Of a stretch of 64,000 bases of DNA, positions 23,045-35,436 are shown piece after piece. Both the position numbers and the translations under genes were made by a program. The notes below the pieces were generated by a model. The model had not been told where the DNA came from, searched no databases, and saw only the letters and a list, made by a program, of their open reading frames with translations. The stretch covers positions 50,191,674 to 50,255,673 of the forward strand of contig NC_073694.1 of the NCBI RefSeq assembly GCF_029784165.1, in the 5' to 3' direction. The first letter of the stretch is position 1; every line of letters begins with the position of its first letter. The stretch comes from Wyeomyia smithii (taxonomy: Eukaryota; Arthropoda; Insecta; Diptera; Culicidae).

Positions 23045-24472
23045 AGGGTAGATGATCCAATAGTTGTGGTAGCACCAATAGTTGCGGCATCGCTTTTAAA
23101 TTCATCGTTTAAACTAATTAGAACCGAATTGCTTATGCTACATGTTGAAGAAATAATAGATTAAACATAAGTACATATGTTACTACAACAATATATACTG
23201 AAAATATCCAAATTACTGAAGAATACTGTATTTTTCAGACACTTACCCGGAAGGCACCACTCACTACCCATTTTCTTATTCTGTCCACGATTGTTTTAAG
23301 ATATGTGTGTGGTTTTAGTACGATTATTACTCATATAATTATTTTTCCAGATAACAGTTTATTATGGAAACTGTTTCACAGGTGAAGTTCGTTAATAGAT
23401 GATCATATTATTTATAAATTACTTCCTCCACTATTGGATCACAGGATACACTATGCTCTTATAGTTGCGGTATGTTTCGCAATTCTGATTTACGTTTATC
23501 GGAACATATGTATGTGGGACTACTTGTGTATATTAGGGACAAGCAGGGGACTAGGGGACATATTTCAATGATGTAACAATTTACTATTCAATTTTTGAAC
23601 CCCACCTTTCCCTGCCACCGTGTATTTACTGATACTTCATACATGATCGGCCACAAAAGCTATCGCTCTCACCCCTAAAATGCTGTATTATGCATTTATG
23701 ACCTCTTTATCGATGCTTACCCACTGCTTTTGGTCTTTTCTAATTCTTTTAACGAGCCTTTCACAGCTTCAGTCGCTCTTTTAGTAAACACTAACGTCAA
23801 AAATGTGAGCGCAAACATGGTACGAAGCAGAGGTAATAGACTCTAACTTCTAGTGTTGAGAAGTCACCATTTGTGGAAAAAAAATTCTTCTTAATATTTC
23901 AAAATGAGCGCCATTGGTCTTTCTCTTCAGCCAATTTCAGCCCTTTTCAAATGTTAGTCTAAAGACATTTTATAAAAAGTATGCAAAATTTGTTTTATTT
24001 TAATAAAACCTACATACCCTCACTGAATTTTGCCAACATCTGACCAAATTGGCGCAAAATCCGTCTCTTAGTTAACTTCGCGCATTTTTGTATTTACTTG
24101 CAAACCGACTTGTCAACCTATTAAAAACAATATGATAAATAGTAAAACAATCAAAAACCACTTCAAGCGAGGCAAATACCTTCATTTAACCAAGCAAACA
24201 CAAATGTTTTATATACCGCAACTACAGGAACACCCATTCACAACTATAGGAACTCTACCGCAACTATTGGAACAAAAGCGTGCAACTTATTTTAGTTAAT
24301 TTAAACCCTCAAAGCGGGTTCAAAGTCAATTTTAAGGTGCAAAATTATCAAATAGAACCCATTTCAACAGAAAATAATGGAACGGACCAGCTAGATACGT
24401 TTTTCCTAGTCAAAACATGGCTAAACATGCATAACTCGTGCTTAGCTCCTCCATTATTGGGTCATTTACCCT
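23045..24472. mobile_element. 1.4-kb MITE with AGGGTA termini and CAATAGTTGCGG subterminal repeats
   Basis: The ends read AGGGTAGATGATCCAATA (+) and AGGGTAAATGACCCAATA (-). Inside, the motif CAATAGTTGCGG(T/C)A recurs near 23085 and 23462 and in reverse complement near 24214, 24242 and 24259. Such clustered subterminal repeats are typical of DNA transposon ends. No transposase motif lies inside, and no convincing target duplication is seen. Its right end abuts the 3' end of an antisense LINE. Confidence 0.65.
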
Positions 24473-24489
24473 AACTTATCGAAACCAAG

Positions 24490-26076
24490 TTTACAAAATA
24501 ATCGAATTTTTCAACCTATTCACAAACTTGCGGGATGGTTTGCCAAACTCAAACAATTCTTCTACGCTCGAGAAGGTTCTGATTGCAGCGGTTATAGGTT
24601 CGTTAAATCCAAAGGACGTCCGATGGAATGCGGTGTGTAGTATAGGCCAGTTGAACGTAAGGAACGTTGAGAGGCTCGGAAGTTTAGCTGGAACAGGAAC
24701 GTCGGCGAATCTATTTCGCCATTCAATATTTTTGCAACAGATACAGCTTGCTGAACGACGTTCGAGCGTGTCGAGGCCAAGTAATCGACAGCGCTCAGGA
24801 TACGGAGGGAGATTCTTCGGATCATGCCAGGGAAGGTCACGTAATGCCAGTCGGACAAATCTCTTCTGAACATGTTCGATCCGTAGACACCAGGTACCAA
24901 ACCGAGCTACAATTTTCAAGAAGTAGCCGTTCTAGAGAGCAATATAAGGCTTTGAAGCAGCGAGGGTCTTCGAAGTCGCGACCAATTTTCGCAATGAATC
25001 CCAGCTGTCGACTCGCTTTTGAAATTAAGCTGGCATGATGTAGGTGGAAAGTGAGTTTAGCGTCGAGCAGAATACCAAGGACGTATCTCACATTTTCCAA
25101 TACTAATTACCAGCCATTTCCTATGGCACCACTCGACGAATATATTCAGCAAATGTTGCAAACGACAACATCCGCGTGTACCAACTTACAGCCAACTACT
25201 TACCGTAGCATTGCATCATTGAAGAATAGAGCGAAAAGCCTCATATTACTACCTTGCGGAGCTCCCGATTTATTAGCGAATTTCGACGAGACACAAGAAC
25301 GAAGTTTCACACGCAGTATCCTTCCACATGAATATGAACTTAACCATTCCACAAATGGACGCGATGCTCCTAGCCGTGAAATTTTACGCATCGAAAGCTG
25401 CCTTCAAATCAGTGTAGATGACATCAACTTGCGCTTTTTGTTCGACATGTGAAATGCACATCGAAGAAAATTCCACTAAGTTAGTACGAACTGAGCGGTT
25501 CGGTATGAAACCATGCTGCGCGGTAGAGATGTAGTTCTTAGTGGAAATGGAGCATTACGTTACTAGCAACAATCTCGAACAACTTAGAACCAACTGAGAG
25601 ACTAGTTATGCCTCGATAATTTCTGACATTTCGACGATCACCAGATTTTAGAACTGGGAACATAAAAGATTGTTTCCATATCTTGGGGAAATTCCGTTGC
25701 TCGAACGACTTATTGATAATGTTTCGAAGTTGGTTTACTAGCGCATCAGCACAACGGCAGAATAAGATCGCTTGAGTTTCTTCGCGGCATCCATTATCCA
25801 AGTGGTAATTTCAAATGTTGCCAAATCAATCAAATCGACCGGAACATCAGCCGCCGCTGTATCTGTCTCGGCATCGGAAGCAACTCTATCAGCAAACGCT
25901 GGTGCAAACAAAGTTGCAAAAAACTCACACGATTCCGATTCTGAAGTCGAGTCTAAATCATCTAAGCGAACATTTACGGGCACCGAAAAACATTTTCGTT
26001 TGTAGTTGACAAAATTCCAAAAACCTTTGCGGTTTCTCCTAAGGTAAGTGGAGTCCATAGTAGGCACGACTTCCAC
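24490..26076 (-). pseudogene. CR1/Jockey-group LINE reverse transcriptase
   Basis: Minus-strand frames give an ordered ORF2: pre-RT linker (RRNRKGFWNFVNYKRKCFSV near 26000; DAAKKLKRSYSAVVLMR), RT fingers (FPKIWKQSFMFPVLKSGDRR, then NYRGITSLSVGSKLFEIV near 25590), palm (FVEWLSSYSCGRILRVKL, NKSGAPQGSNM near 25240), thumb (VLGILLDAKLTFHLHHASLI near 25060) and the C-terminal RLALRDLPWHDPKNLPPYPE with RCRLLGLDTLERR near 24780-24860. There are five or more frame changes and the palm catalytic block is missing between 25200 and 25100. No endonuclease part remains. Dead copy. Confidence 0.8.
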
Positions 26077-26079
26077 TTC

Positions 26080-26330
26080 CGGATCTCACCCATTCGGTCG
26101 ATAGTGGCATACGTGGCTTTGAAGTCGATTAATGGGTGGTGCCTAGGGGTTCTGTATGCACATGGTGAAGATTTGGTCCTTTGATCGTCCTTCAACGAAG
26201 CCGGCCTTGTAGCTTCCCACAAATGTGTTGACTAGTGGTGAAAGTCGTCGGAAAATGATTCGAGAAAGCGGCACTGCAGTTTGTCGCCTTTTTTTAGATA
26301 GGGCAGATAACTTCATCCTTTCCCTCCTCC
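26080..26330 (-). pseudogene. RTE-clade LINE RT fragment
   Basis: On the minus strand the broken frames read EEGKDEVICPI, then GKLQGRL / GSYKAGFVEGRSKDQIFTM and HHPLIDFKATYATIDRMGEI, the RT start of RTE/BovB-type elements. It abuts the CR1/Jockey remnant at 26078. It may belong to the same RTE copy as the endonuclease piece at 27770-29290, separated by the LTR-like block. Confidence 0.6.
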
Positions 26331-26499
26331 GGTATCTGTTCTGTATCCTGTTACTATTTGATTGCCCGGCGTCACTCTCTTTTACAGGGTCGGCAAAATG
26401 CGCTCAAGGAGACTTCCCTTCCTATGTAGCTTTAAACCCGTCACTACCTGAAAACCAAATTTTCGGCTTACGCAAATAAGCAAAGAACTAAATTTTACG

Positions 26500-27700
26500 G
26501 CAACTAAGGTAATTTATTAGGGAAGAGCAAATTTTGTAAATTTATACAGGTTGGATCATGGCCTTCTGGCTCAATTTATTGGAAAGAAATCTTAAATTTC
26601 TATGACTCACTGCTGTCTGAAAACACCGTCGCCTGAAGCCGCCACCGCTGAATTTTCTGCTCGCATCGCTTCCTGTTGAATCACGCCGGCTCGCTGGCCG
26701 GCCGTTGCTGCTACTCGTTATTCACCAGGGTAGTGGATGTCGCTGGAACGTGCTCGGCCACCTTTGGCTCGAGAATTTCGCCCTATAACCGTAGGTCAAC
26801 GAACGGTCAGGCTTCGAAGTGGGAACTCACTCAGGGCCGGTCTAATATGACCCGGCACGTGTTACTCAGCCGTATGGTAACGAACGGCTTGGAACAAAGG
26901 CACTCGCGCACTGTCCACCGGGGGATCGTAGGAGTCGCGTGGTCTGATTGGGGCCGTTTTACTGTGGCCTGACACTTCTTTAGCCGTATATTTACGAACG
27001 GCTGACTTCACTGGGACACTCGCGCACCGGGGACGAGGGTAGTTTTAGCGTTCTTCGTACTCGTCTTGGCATGGGGTGAACCTGGTTGGAATACGGACCG
27101 GGCCCCAGATAATAACGGCGTCACTTTAAAATGTTGACACCTATCGATTATTCGGGTCGCGCGAAAGGAATTAACTGTCTATAGTGGTAACTTGTCCCAG
27201 GAACTGATCCCGCGTGCTGGTTCAATAGTGCCTTTTATACCCGCCTCAGAACGCATGTCAGCTGACGATACTCTCCCGATCCGCAGTCGGACCAATCGCA
27301 AGACAGCACGTCGTCACTCCTCGATGTATGCTTCTTTCTCGAACGCATAGTTGGTTGGTGTACGTCTAGACTGCCGGCATTTCCGTACGAACAGCAGAGT
27401 CTCCTCACATCTCTCTACGCATACCAGATTCAACCCTACCTAACTCCTGTTTGACGTACGGAGATGTAATTGGTCTCCATTTGGTAGCACATCGGGTCTT
27501 TTTGCTACGCTGCCCATATTATGATTTATAGTTTTTTTTTTCAAATCTGGCGTGGCAACCGATTACATCCCGCTACGCCGTGTCTACTCATATGTTGCCA
27601 GTTAACTAAGTCTGGTATGCTTCATTGTTTGCTAGTAATATTATATAATGCTAGACGGTTATTTGCGTGAATAAGAACTTTTAACCGCAGAGTCGATCTC
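26500..27700 (-). mobile_element. LTR-like block (possible antisense retrotransposon end)
   Basis: The block is clearly richer in GC than its surroundings and splits the RTE remnants. On the minus strand it holds a TATA box GTATAAAAGGC (about 27230-27240) at a typical distance before GATCAGTTCC. It also contains two direct copies of AGCCGTAT...ACGAACGGCT followed by CACTCGCGCAC (26870-26915 and 26980-27026). No gag or pol was recognised, and LTR borders and a primer-binding site could not be fixed. Solo LTR or LTR plus leader is an inference. Confidence 0.35.
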
Positions 27701-27769
27701 TCTTTAGATCTAACATAGCAAATCTCAAACCGAAACTTTGGAATTTGGGTTGTAACTTTTCTAAAGGTT

Positions 27770-29290
27770 ACAATCCCAAATTTTTGCAATCAGTCAGTGC
27801 AAACAGGTGACAAGCTTTTCCGGGGCCATCATTTTTAGCTCCGAGACCATGCTTTCCAGCGGATCGCTTTCTCTGCCACCATGGTCCTCTGCCTACTCCT
27901 CCTCCTCCAGGCGGCGCTTTTTCTCCCGGAAGATTTGGGTTCACTGCATCTTCTTCTGCCGATGTCTTTCTACATTCTGACAAGTAGCACTGCGCATCTT
28001 AGCCGCTCGCGCAGCATTCTACTCATCCATCACCCTCCTGCATCCGTCGTCAAATCACTCATTTCGTTGGGCTCGTCCCACATGCCCGATGACCGTTACG
28101 CCAGCTGGTCCTTTTCCGGCAGCGCAGCTTCGAGCGAATGCGCGTAGTTTTTGGCGACGTTAGGCTGCTTCCGTTGCTCGAGATTTACCCGGGGCAGTTG
28201 ACGCTACCGAATGTTATAAACTATAAAATCTGACGTCGATGAGTCTGAGAAGTGCCGACAATAAATCAGAACGTGGTCTATCTGTGTTTCTGTCTCATTT
28301 GGTGACCTTAAGGTGTACTTTTGTAGAAGGTTATGCTGGAAACAGGTACTACGCACGGTCATGCTCTTGGAGGCGGAAAAGTTGATCAGTCTTAGGCCCA
28401 TTTCGTTGGTCAGCTGGTGCGTGCTAAATCTTTCAATCACTGGTTTGTATTCCTCCTCCTGGTCGACTGAGTGTTGAAATCCTCACTGACGATCTTGAAA
28501 TCATGTTCTTGGCAGTGGTCGTACTCACGCCCAAACTGCGCGTAGAATTCATCCTTGTCATCTTCGTACTTCTGAGGTGAGGGCTGTGCACGTTTATGAT
28601 GCTGTTGTTGAAGAACCGGGCCTTGATTCTCAATCTGCAAATGCGAGGGCTGATTGGCCACCACCCAATCACCCGTTTTCGCATCTCGCCCATCACTATA
28701 AAAGCTGTCCCCAGTTCATGTGTGTGAGCTCTGGTAGATGGCATGGCCATCCCGGAACGTACGTACTATTGAGCCCTTCCAGCACAACTCCTGCAGTGCT
28801 ATGACTTCAAACCTGCGGGATCTCAATACTTCGGAGAGCACTCGTGTGCTCCCTTGGTAATTGAGAGATCGGTAGTTCCACGTTCCGAGTTTTCAATCGT
28901 TAGTACGTTCTCGTTGTGTGGGTGTGTGCCGATAGTTCCAGTTCGAATTTCTTTGTTCCACGTGCATTACTTGTGAGTGTTTTACGGTGGCGGCTTGTAA
29001 TGCCTGCGCACTAAATCCCTGTCTCGCCGGCCTCCTCTAACCTGGAAAACAGACGCCGTTTTGAGCCGCTCTCAGCATGGAAGACAGACGCTCGGCAACT
29101 CAAAAGAGACCTTCTTTCCTGTCAGCATACGACCAAGTTCCCACCGAGGTTGGTTAGCCGATCTTCCCTTAGTTGCACGTATCCCAGTTGGCACTGTGGG
29201 GAGGTTGGGATAGGAGTGGCTGGATAAGAGGCTGAGGATCACGCATGGGGTCCATTTTATTCCTGTAGGTGCACTTGGCACCGACGGCAC
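27770..29290 (-). pseudogene. RTE-clade LINE endonuclease part
   Basis: Minus-strand frames give an apurinic endonuclease: NSERGTTDLSITKGA (start, near 28890), FIVMGEMRKRVIGWWPISPR and KARFFNNSIINVHSPH (about 28560-28690), DHCQEHDFKIVSEDFNTQS near 28490, RFSTHQLTNEMGLRLINFSA, YTLRSPNETETQIDHVLI (about 28260-28330). After it comes the linker with VAEKAIRWK-like pieces (27770-28140). The GDFNAQ motif is altered to EDFNTQS, and there are several frameshifts. The upstream part (28990-29290) probably is the 5' leader. Confidence 0.75.
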
Positions 29291-29359
29291 GCTTTATCAA
29301 GTCATTTATTAATCAAATTTAGTATATAAAAATTCTCAAAAATTGAGAAATGATGTTTT

Positions 29360-29528
29360 CAGCAAAATTGTAGATAATATTATCATGAAAAGCTTTGCTG
29401 AAGACTTTTTTGTTCTAGCTCCTTTTGTTTTTGGGACATAACATTTCATATTAAACTAGTTCCAAAATCAGTTTTTTTGAACACCCAAAAAATTTAGAAG
29501 GCAACAGTGTTCAACATTATTTTTGTAT
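29360..29528. repeat. Left arm of an inverted repeat interrupted by the I-clade LINE
   Basis: AATTGTAGATAATATTATCA and CTTTGCTGAAGACTTTTTTG (29365-29415) recur in inverted form at 35760-35905 (CAAATTGTAGATGAGGC and CTTTGCTGAAGACACTTTTC read on the minus strand). The LINE lies between the arms. This looks like the two ends of an older foldback element that took up the LINE. Confidence 0.5.
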
Positions 29529-29824
29529 CATTCCGTCCCGAACGCTCGACGAAAACGGACACATTAAGTGATTGTCTCGCTATAAAATCGCTACTGTGTT
29601 AAGAAGAAAAAAAGCATTGCTTACTCGGTCGTGTTTCAAAGAGTGCGAAGTGCGGTGTAAAGACAAACTGATAATCCGAAGGTCATCCTGCTATTGTGCT
29701 ATAGCTGTGTCGCTGCGAAGCTGCCCGTTCCAGCACCGAAAGACTCGGTGAATTTGCTATTGAAGACAACAAAAAAGAGGTACGTGATTCTTTGCCACTG
29801 TACTGTTGCGCTAGTTTGAGCGCA

Positions 29825-30931
29825 ATGGATGTGGATCCCTTAGCCCCCGATCCCCCGTCTCCAAACCCACCCGACCCTGTCCCTCCTGTTCACCCCCCCC
29901 TCTGTCCCTGCTTTAGTCAATCCTCGTCCCAGGCTCTACCCAGACGGATCAACGGGTCCACTGGTTCTCTACATGAGGCCCAAACCAGGAGGAAAATCAC
30001 TGAACACGTTACAAATCGCGAAAGATCTGACGTCACGATACAAGGCCGTGACCGAAATCGCAAAAGTCAGACCAAACAAGCTCCGTGTCGTGGTCAATGA
30101 TCTGGATCAGGCCAATGATATAGCTCGCTCTGAGCTCTTTACACGCGAGTATCGCGTGTATGTACCTGCACGAGACGTGGAGATCGACGGTGTAATAACC
30201 GATTCGAGTCTGACTGTTGAGTGTATTCTGGGAAGCGGCGTCGGCTGCTTCAAAAAATCCACTACCGAGGCGAAAGTATTGGATGTTAAGCAATTACGGT
30301 CCATGTCGCTCGTCTCCGGTAAAAAAGTATACACTCCGTCAGACTCGTTTCGCGTTACGTTTGCCGGATCTGCACTCCTAGCCACGTTTCTATCAACCAG
30401 GTTCGTCTGCCTGTGCGTTTGTATGTGCCCCGTGTTATGAATTGCACCAATTGCAAGCAGTTAGGCCATACAGCTGCCTACTGCTGCAATAAGGCACGGT
30501 GTGGCAAGTGTGGGGAGACTCATGCGGAAGATTCTTGCAGTGTAAACGCTGAAAAGTGTATTCACTGCGGGGAAAATCTGCATGAGCTTTCCGCATGCCC
30601 GGTGTACATGCAACGCAGAGATCAAATTAAACGGTCTCTTAAGGAGCGCTCAAAGCGTTCTTACGCTGAGATTCTTAAGAAGACCGTGACCACTTCTACC
30701 ATAACATCGAACCCTTTTGATCTGTTGTCTTCAGATGAAACCGACTCTGACGAACCACTAGAGGGAACTTCTTTTGCCTGTCTTGGGGAGACTAGAAAGA
30801 GGAAAAATCTTTCCTCTCCTAAGCTTCCCAGGAAAGGACCTAAGGTTTCTCAAGATGGAATGAATAATACGAACAAATCTAAAAGTGCTGCGGAAAGCCG
30901 AAGCAAACTCCTCCCGGGCTTGCAAATTTAA
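29825..30931 (+). pseudogene. I-clade LINE ORF1 (Gag-like RNA-binding protein), frameshifted
   Basis: The start ATG at 29825 opens MDVDPLAPDPPSPNPPDPVP. A C-run at 29893-29900 shifts the frame; the sense continues as YPDGSTGPLVLYMRPKPGGK, then an RRM-like core (IAKVRPNKLRVVVNDLDQAN, REYRVYVPARDVEIDGVITD). A second shift near 30377 leads into three cysteine clusters: CTNCKQLGHTAAYC, CGKCGETHAEDSC, CIHCGENLHELSACP, CCHC-type zinc knuckles that bind the element RNA. The end is basic and serine-rich. The two length changes are the only obvious damage in an otherwise well kept ORF of about 370 codons. Confidence 0.88.
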
Positions 30932-31144
30932 AGTCCCAGAAGGAGTTCCCAGCACTTCCTGGAACATCTGAAACCCCAGTTGTTCCTTTTGCACACCCAG
31001 ATAATCAAATAAACTCTGGATTGGTGAATTTTTCTAACATCGTGGACTGGATTTTTGAAAACTTCAATATAGCTGATCCAATTAAAAATTTCCTCACAGT
31101 ACTTCTCCCAACAGTTAGATCATTTTTGAAGCAGTTGATTGCCC

Positions 31145-34100
31145 AATGGCCCCTCCTTGCAGCGATTGTATCCTTCGATGCCTAATTTATCTGCGTATAT
31201 GAAGGATCCTTTCTCTGTCTTACAGTGGAATTGTAGAAGTATTTTACCAAAAATTGATTCACTTGAAGTTTTGATAAATAAAAACAAATGCGATGCATTT
31301 TCCCTTTGTGAAACTTGGCTTACTTCAAATATTGATCTTAACTTCCATGGTTTTAATATTATTCGCCTTGATCGAGACACCCCATATGGAGGAGTACTTC
31401 TAGGGATTAAAAAGTGCTATTCTTTCTATCGTATTAACCTCCCCTCGATTCCAGGCATCGAAGTTGTCGCATGTCAAATGACAATACAAGGTAAAGAGCT
31501 TTGTATTGCCTCAATATATATTCCTCCCAGAGCGCAGGTTGGGCAACGGCTGCTCTTTGATTTAATAGAACTTCTTCCCTCGCCACGTTTGATTTTGGGA
31601 GACTTCAACTCTCATGGTGTGGCTTGGGGTTCCCCTTACAATGATAACCGCTCCTCTTTGATCTATAACCTTTGCGATGACTTCGACATGACTATTTTGA
31701 ACAACGGTGAAATGACACGTATCCCGAAACCTCCAGCGCGCCCAAGCGCTTTGGATCTATCCTTATGTTCGACGTCGCTACGGTTGGATTGCACATGGAA
31801 GGTAATCCTCGATCCTCACGGTAGCGACCATTTGCCTATTCTTATTTCAATTACTAACGGTTCAAATCGCATGCGACCAATTGATATTCCGTATGACCTC
31901 ACACGGAATGTCGATTGGAAGTTATACGAGGAAATGATTCCAAAAACGGTCGATTCGATTCAACATCATCCACCGCTTGAAGAATACAACCTCCTCGCGG
32001 GCTTGATTCTCGACGCCGCGTTGCAAGCCCAAACGAAGAAATACCCTGGCGTAACGATCAAAGAACCGCCTCCCACTCCGTGGTGGGACAAAGAATGCTC
32101 CGATGCCTACACGCACGCATCAAGATCCGACGCGTATCTTACCTTCCGGGATACAGACGATGCCGACGACTTTAAACGTTATTCGGAGCTTGATACCAAG
32201 TTTAAAAGCTTGACCAAGGCAAAGAAACGCGGATATTGGCGTCGGTTCGTAAACGAGACGTCGAGGGAGACATCAATGAGCACTCTTTGGAACACAGCCC
32301 GGAAAATGCGGAATCGCGTAACGGTCAACGAAAGCGAGGAGTCTTCAAGTAGGTGGATATTTGATTTTGCCAGGAAAGTATGTCCGGACTCTGTTCCTGC
32401 GCAAAACCACGACGCGATAGAATCACCTTTTACGATGGCAGAATTTTCAGTTGCCCTCCTGTCCTGTAACAATAACGCGCCTGGGTTAGATAGAATCAAA
32501 TTCAACTTGTTGAAGAATCTACCCGGCAATGCCAAGAGGCGCTTGTTGAACTTGTTCAATAAGTTCCTGGTGCAAAACATTATACCGCAGGATTGGAGGC
32601 AAGTGAAGGTGATCGCCATCCAAAAACCAGGGAAACCAGCTTCTGATCACAACTCTTATAGGCCGATCGCAATGCTATCCTGTATCCGGAAATTGATGGA
32701 AAAAATGATACTCCGTCGCTTAGACCACTGGGTCGAATCAAATGGTCTGCTATCAGATACTCAGTTTGGCTTCCGCCGTGCCAAAGGGACGAATGATTGT
32801 CTTGCGTTGCTTTCAACAGATATTCAGCTGGCGTATGCTCGCAAAGAACAAATGGCGTCTGCGTTCTTGGACATTAAGGGGGCTTTTGATTCCGTTTCTA
32901 TTGACATTCTTCCGGGTAAACTTCACCGACAAGGATTTTCTCCAATTTTAAACAACTTTTGCACAATTTGTTGTCCGAAAAGCACATGCATTTTATGCAT
33001 GGTGATTTGGCAACTTTTCGAATTAGCTACATGGGTCTTCCCCAGGGCTCATGTTTAAGCCCCCTTCTTTATAATTTTTATGTAAATGACATCGACGAAT
33101 GTCTGGCAAATTCATGCACGATAAGACAACTTGCAGACGACAGCGTGGTCTCTGTTACAGGAGCCAAAGCTGCCGATTTGCAAGGACCATTGCAAGATAC
33201 CTTGGACAATTTGTCTGCTTGGGCTCTACAGCTAGGTATCGAATTCTCTCCGGAGAAGACCGAGATAGTAGTTTTTTCTAGGAAGCATGAACCTGCTCAG
33301 CTCCAAGCACAATTAATGGGTAAAACGATCTCTCAGGTTTTGGTGCATAAGTATCTTGGTGTCTGGTTCGACTCTAAGGGCACCTGGGGTTGCCATGTTA
33401 GGTATCTGATGAAGAAAAGTCAGCAAAGAGTAAATTTTCTTCGTACAATAACCGGATCATGGTGGGGAGCCCACCCAGGAGACCTTATAAGGCTTTACCA
33501 AACAACGATATTGTCTGTAATTGAGTACGGGTGTTTCTGCTTCCGCTCCGCAGCAAACACACATTGATGATCAAACTGGAGCGAATACAATATCGTTGTT
33601 TGCGTATCGCCTTAGGTTGCATGCAATCGACCCATACGATGAGTTTGGAGGTCTTAGCCGGTGTTCTACCGTTGAAAACCCGCTTCTGGAGCCTGTCTTC
33701 TCGTATTCTTATCAAATGTGAGGTCTTGAACCGTCCTGTGATTGAAAATTTTGAAAGGTTAATCGAACTCAATTCTCAAACCCGTTTTATGACATTGTAT
33801 TTCAATCACATGTCCCAAAATATTAAGCCTTCTTTGAATATTCCAAATCGTGTCAACTTATCAAATACTTCTGATTCTACTGTGTTTTTCGATACATCCA
33901 TGATAGAAGAAACTCGTGGAATCCCGGATCATTTACGCTTGCAGCGGATCCCCAAAATTTTTTCCAATAAATATCGAAACATCAACTGCAACAATATGTT
34001 CTACACTGACGGATCACTTCTCGATGGGTCCACTGGCTTCGGTGTCTTCAATAACAATTTAACCGTCTCCCATAAGCTCGATAATCCTGCTTCTGTTTAC

Positions 34101-34845
34101 GTCGCAGAATTAGCTGCTATTCAGTACACCCTAGGGATTATCGAAAAAATGCCCACGGACCATTATTTAATTTTACGGACAGTCTCAGTTCTATTGAGGC
34201 TCTTCGATCGATGAAAGATGTTAAGCACTCTCCGTATTTTCTGGGGAAAATACGGGAACATCTGAGTGCTTTATCCGAAAAATCGTTTCAGATTAACTTA
34301 GCATGGGTCCCTTCTCACTGCTCGATACCGGGCAATGAGAAAGCGGACTCTTTGACTAAGGTGGGCGCATCAATCGGTGAAATTTATGAAAGACCAATTG
34401 CTTTTAATGAATTTTTCGCATTTGTACGTCAGAATACGATCATCAGTTGCCAAATTCTTGGACCAGAGGGGAACTGGGAAGGTGGTTACATTCCATGATA
34501 CCCAAGGTATCGACGAATCCGTGGTTCAAGGTGTTGGATGTAGGTCGAGATTTCATTTGCGTGATGTCTCGGCTTATGTCCAATCACTATAGATTTAATG
34601 CGCATCTCCGTCGTATTGGGCTTGGTGAAAGTGGTATCTGTGCCTGTGGTGAAGGTTATCACGACATAGAGCACGTTGTTTGGTCATGCCCTGTACACCG
34701 TGACGCCAGGCCTAAATTAATAACTTCCCTCCGGGCCGAGGGTACAGAACCAGCTGTCCCTGTTCGTGATGTCTTGGCGAGTCGCGACCTACCCTACATG
34801 TCCCTTATATACATTTTCCTGAAATCCATCCATGCCCAAGTCTAG
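31145..34845 (+). pseudogene. I-clade LINE ORF2 (endonuclease, RT, RNase H), frameshifted
   Basis: Frame one runs to about 32960: AP endonuclease (FSVLQWNCRSILPKIDSLEV, LGDFNSHGVAWGSPYND, HGSDHLPI) and RT fingers/palm (VIAIQKPGKP, NSYRPIAMLSC, QFGFRRAKGTNDC, AFLDIKGAFDS). After a shift it continues with MGLPQGSCLSPLLYNFYVND and QLADDSVVSV, where the usual F/YADD box is LADD, to about 33560. Then shift; RNase H with FYTDGSLLDGS and AELAAIQYTLG (about 34000-34130); shift near 34180 (the DS of LTDSLSSIEAL); IPGNEKADSL near 34330; shift near 34480; final CACGEGYHDIEHVVWSCPVH motif. Reading ends 34845. Start could also be the ATG at 31199, just before the endonuclease. Confidence 0.9.
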
Positions 34846-35361
34846 TCCCATTTCTTTCCACCCACATTCGACAAAACGGCAAGAACACGTCGTAGATCTC
34901 GATTTTGGAACCAGCAATTAAACCCCACACGAACTCGCCAGGAAAACCCGAGGACTTTCTTTATATCTTGGCTCAGCGACACACACCATATGGCAACTTG
35001 AACACCAGCGAACAACAACAACGAACCAAAACCAGCAACTAGACCCCGCACAATACCCTCAGAACCCGAGGATTACAAGCCCCTGTCCCAGCTCATGACA
35101 TCGTGGCTTAGCAGAACAAATCCATACATGCTGCATATTCATTCGATGATCATCAGACGACCATTCAACTACAAAACACTGATTGAAAAATACATGCTAG
35201 TTTTAGGATAGACTTAATTTCAGCTCGTAGTCGGCAGCGAGGATAAAAAATTTGCTTATAGATTTTAAGTCATCCGATATAATTGGTGCCGTTAAACATT
35301 GAATTGTATTTGTGCCGTGTCAAATAAATGATTTGTGATGAAAAAAAAATAATTTTTGTAT

Positions 35362-35436
35362 ATCCGGACTATTTCGTGATAAGGGCGAATCGTCGCCCCT
35401 ATCTAGGTTCACCCTAATCACGAAGTAATCCGGATT
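35362..35436. repeat. Hairpin next to the LINE 3' end
   Basis: ATCCGGACTATTTCGTGATA and ATCCGGATTACTTCGTGATT (second on the minus strand) are inverted and continue to AAGGGCGAA / TAGGGTGAA around a loop centred near 35398. It could be a short MITE or part of the interrupted repeat. Confidence 0.5.

Larger units (their letters stand above)
29529..35351 (+). mobile_element. Near full-length I-clade non-LTR retrotransposon
   Basis: A 5.8-kb LINE with ORF1 (Gag, zinc knuckles), ORF2 (endonuclease, RT, RNase H) and a 3' UTR ending GATGAAAAAAAAA. ATTTTTGTAT flanks it (29519-29528 and 35352-35361), a credible 10-bp target duplication. The last part of ORF2 and the whole 3' UTR, including AGCTCGTAGTCGGCAGCGAG, recur at 45982-46656. 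RNase H after RT and the double zinc-knuckle Gag place it in the I group. At least two frameshifts in ORF1 and four in ORF2 make this copy inactive. Confidence 0.9.

Noticed and set aside
24438..25452. Plus-strand open frames of 96-143 codons
   Set aside because: They are the antisense of a CR1/Jockey-type RT whose motifs are clearly ordered on the minus strand.
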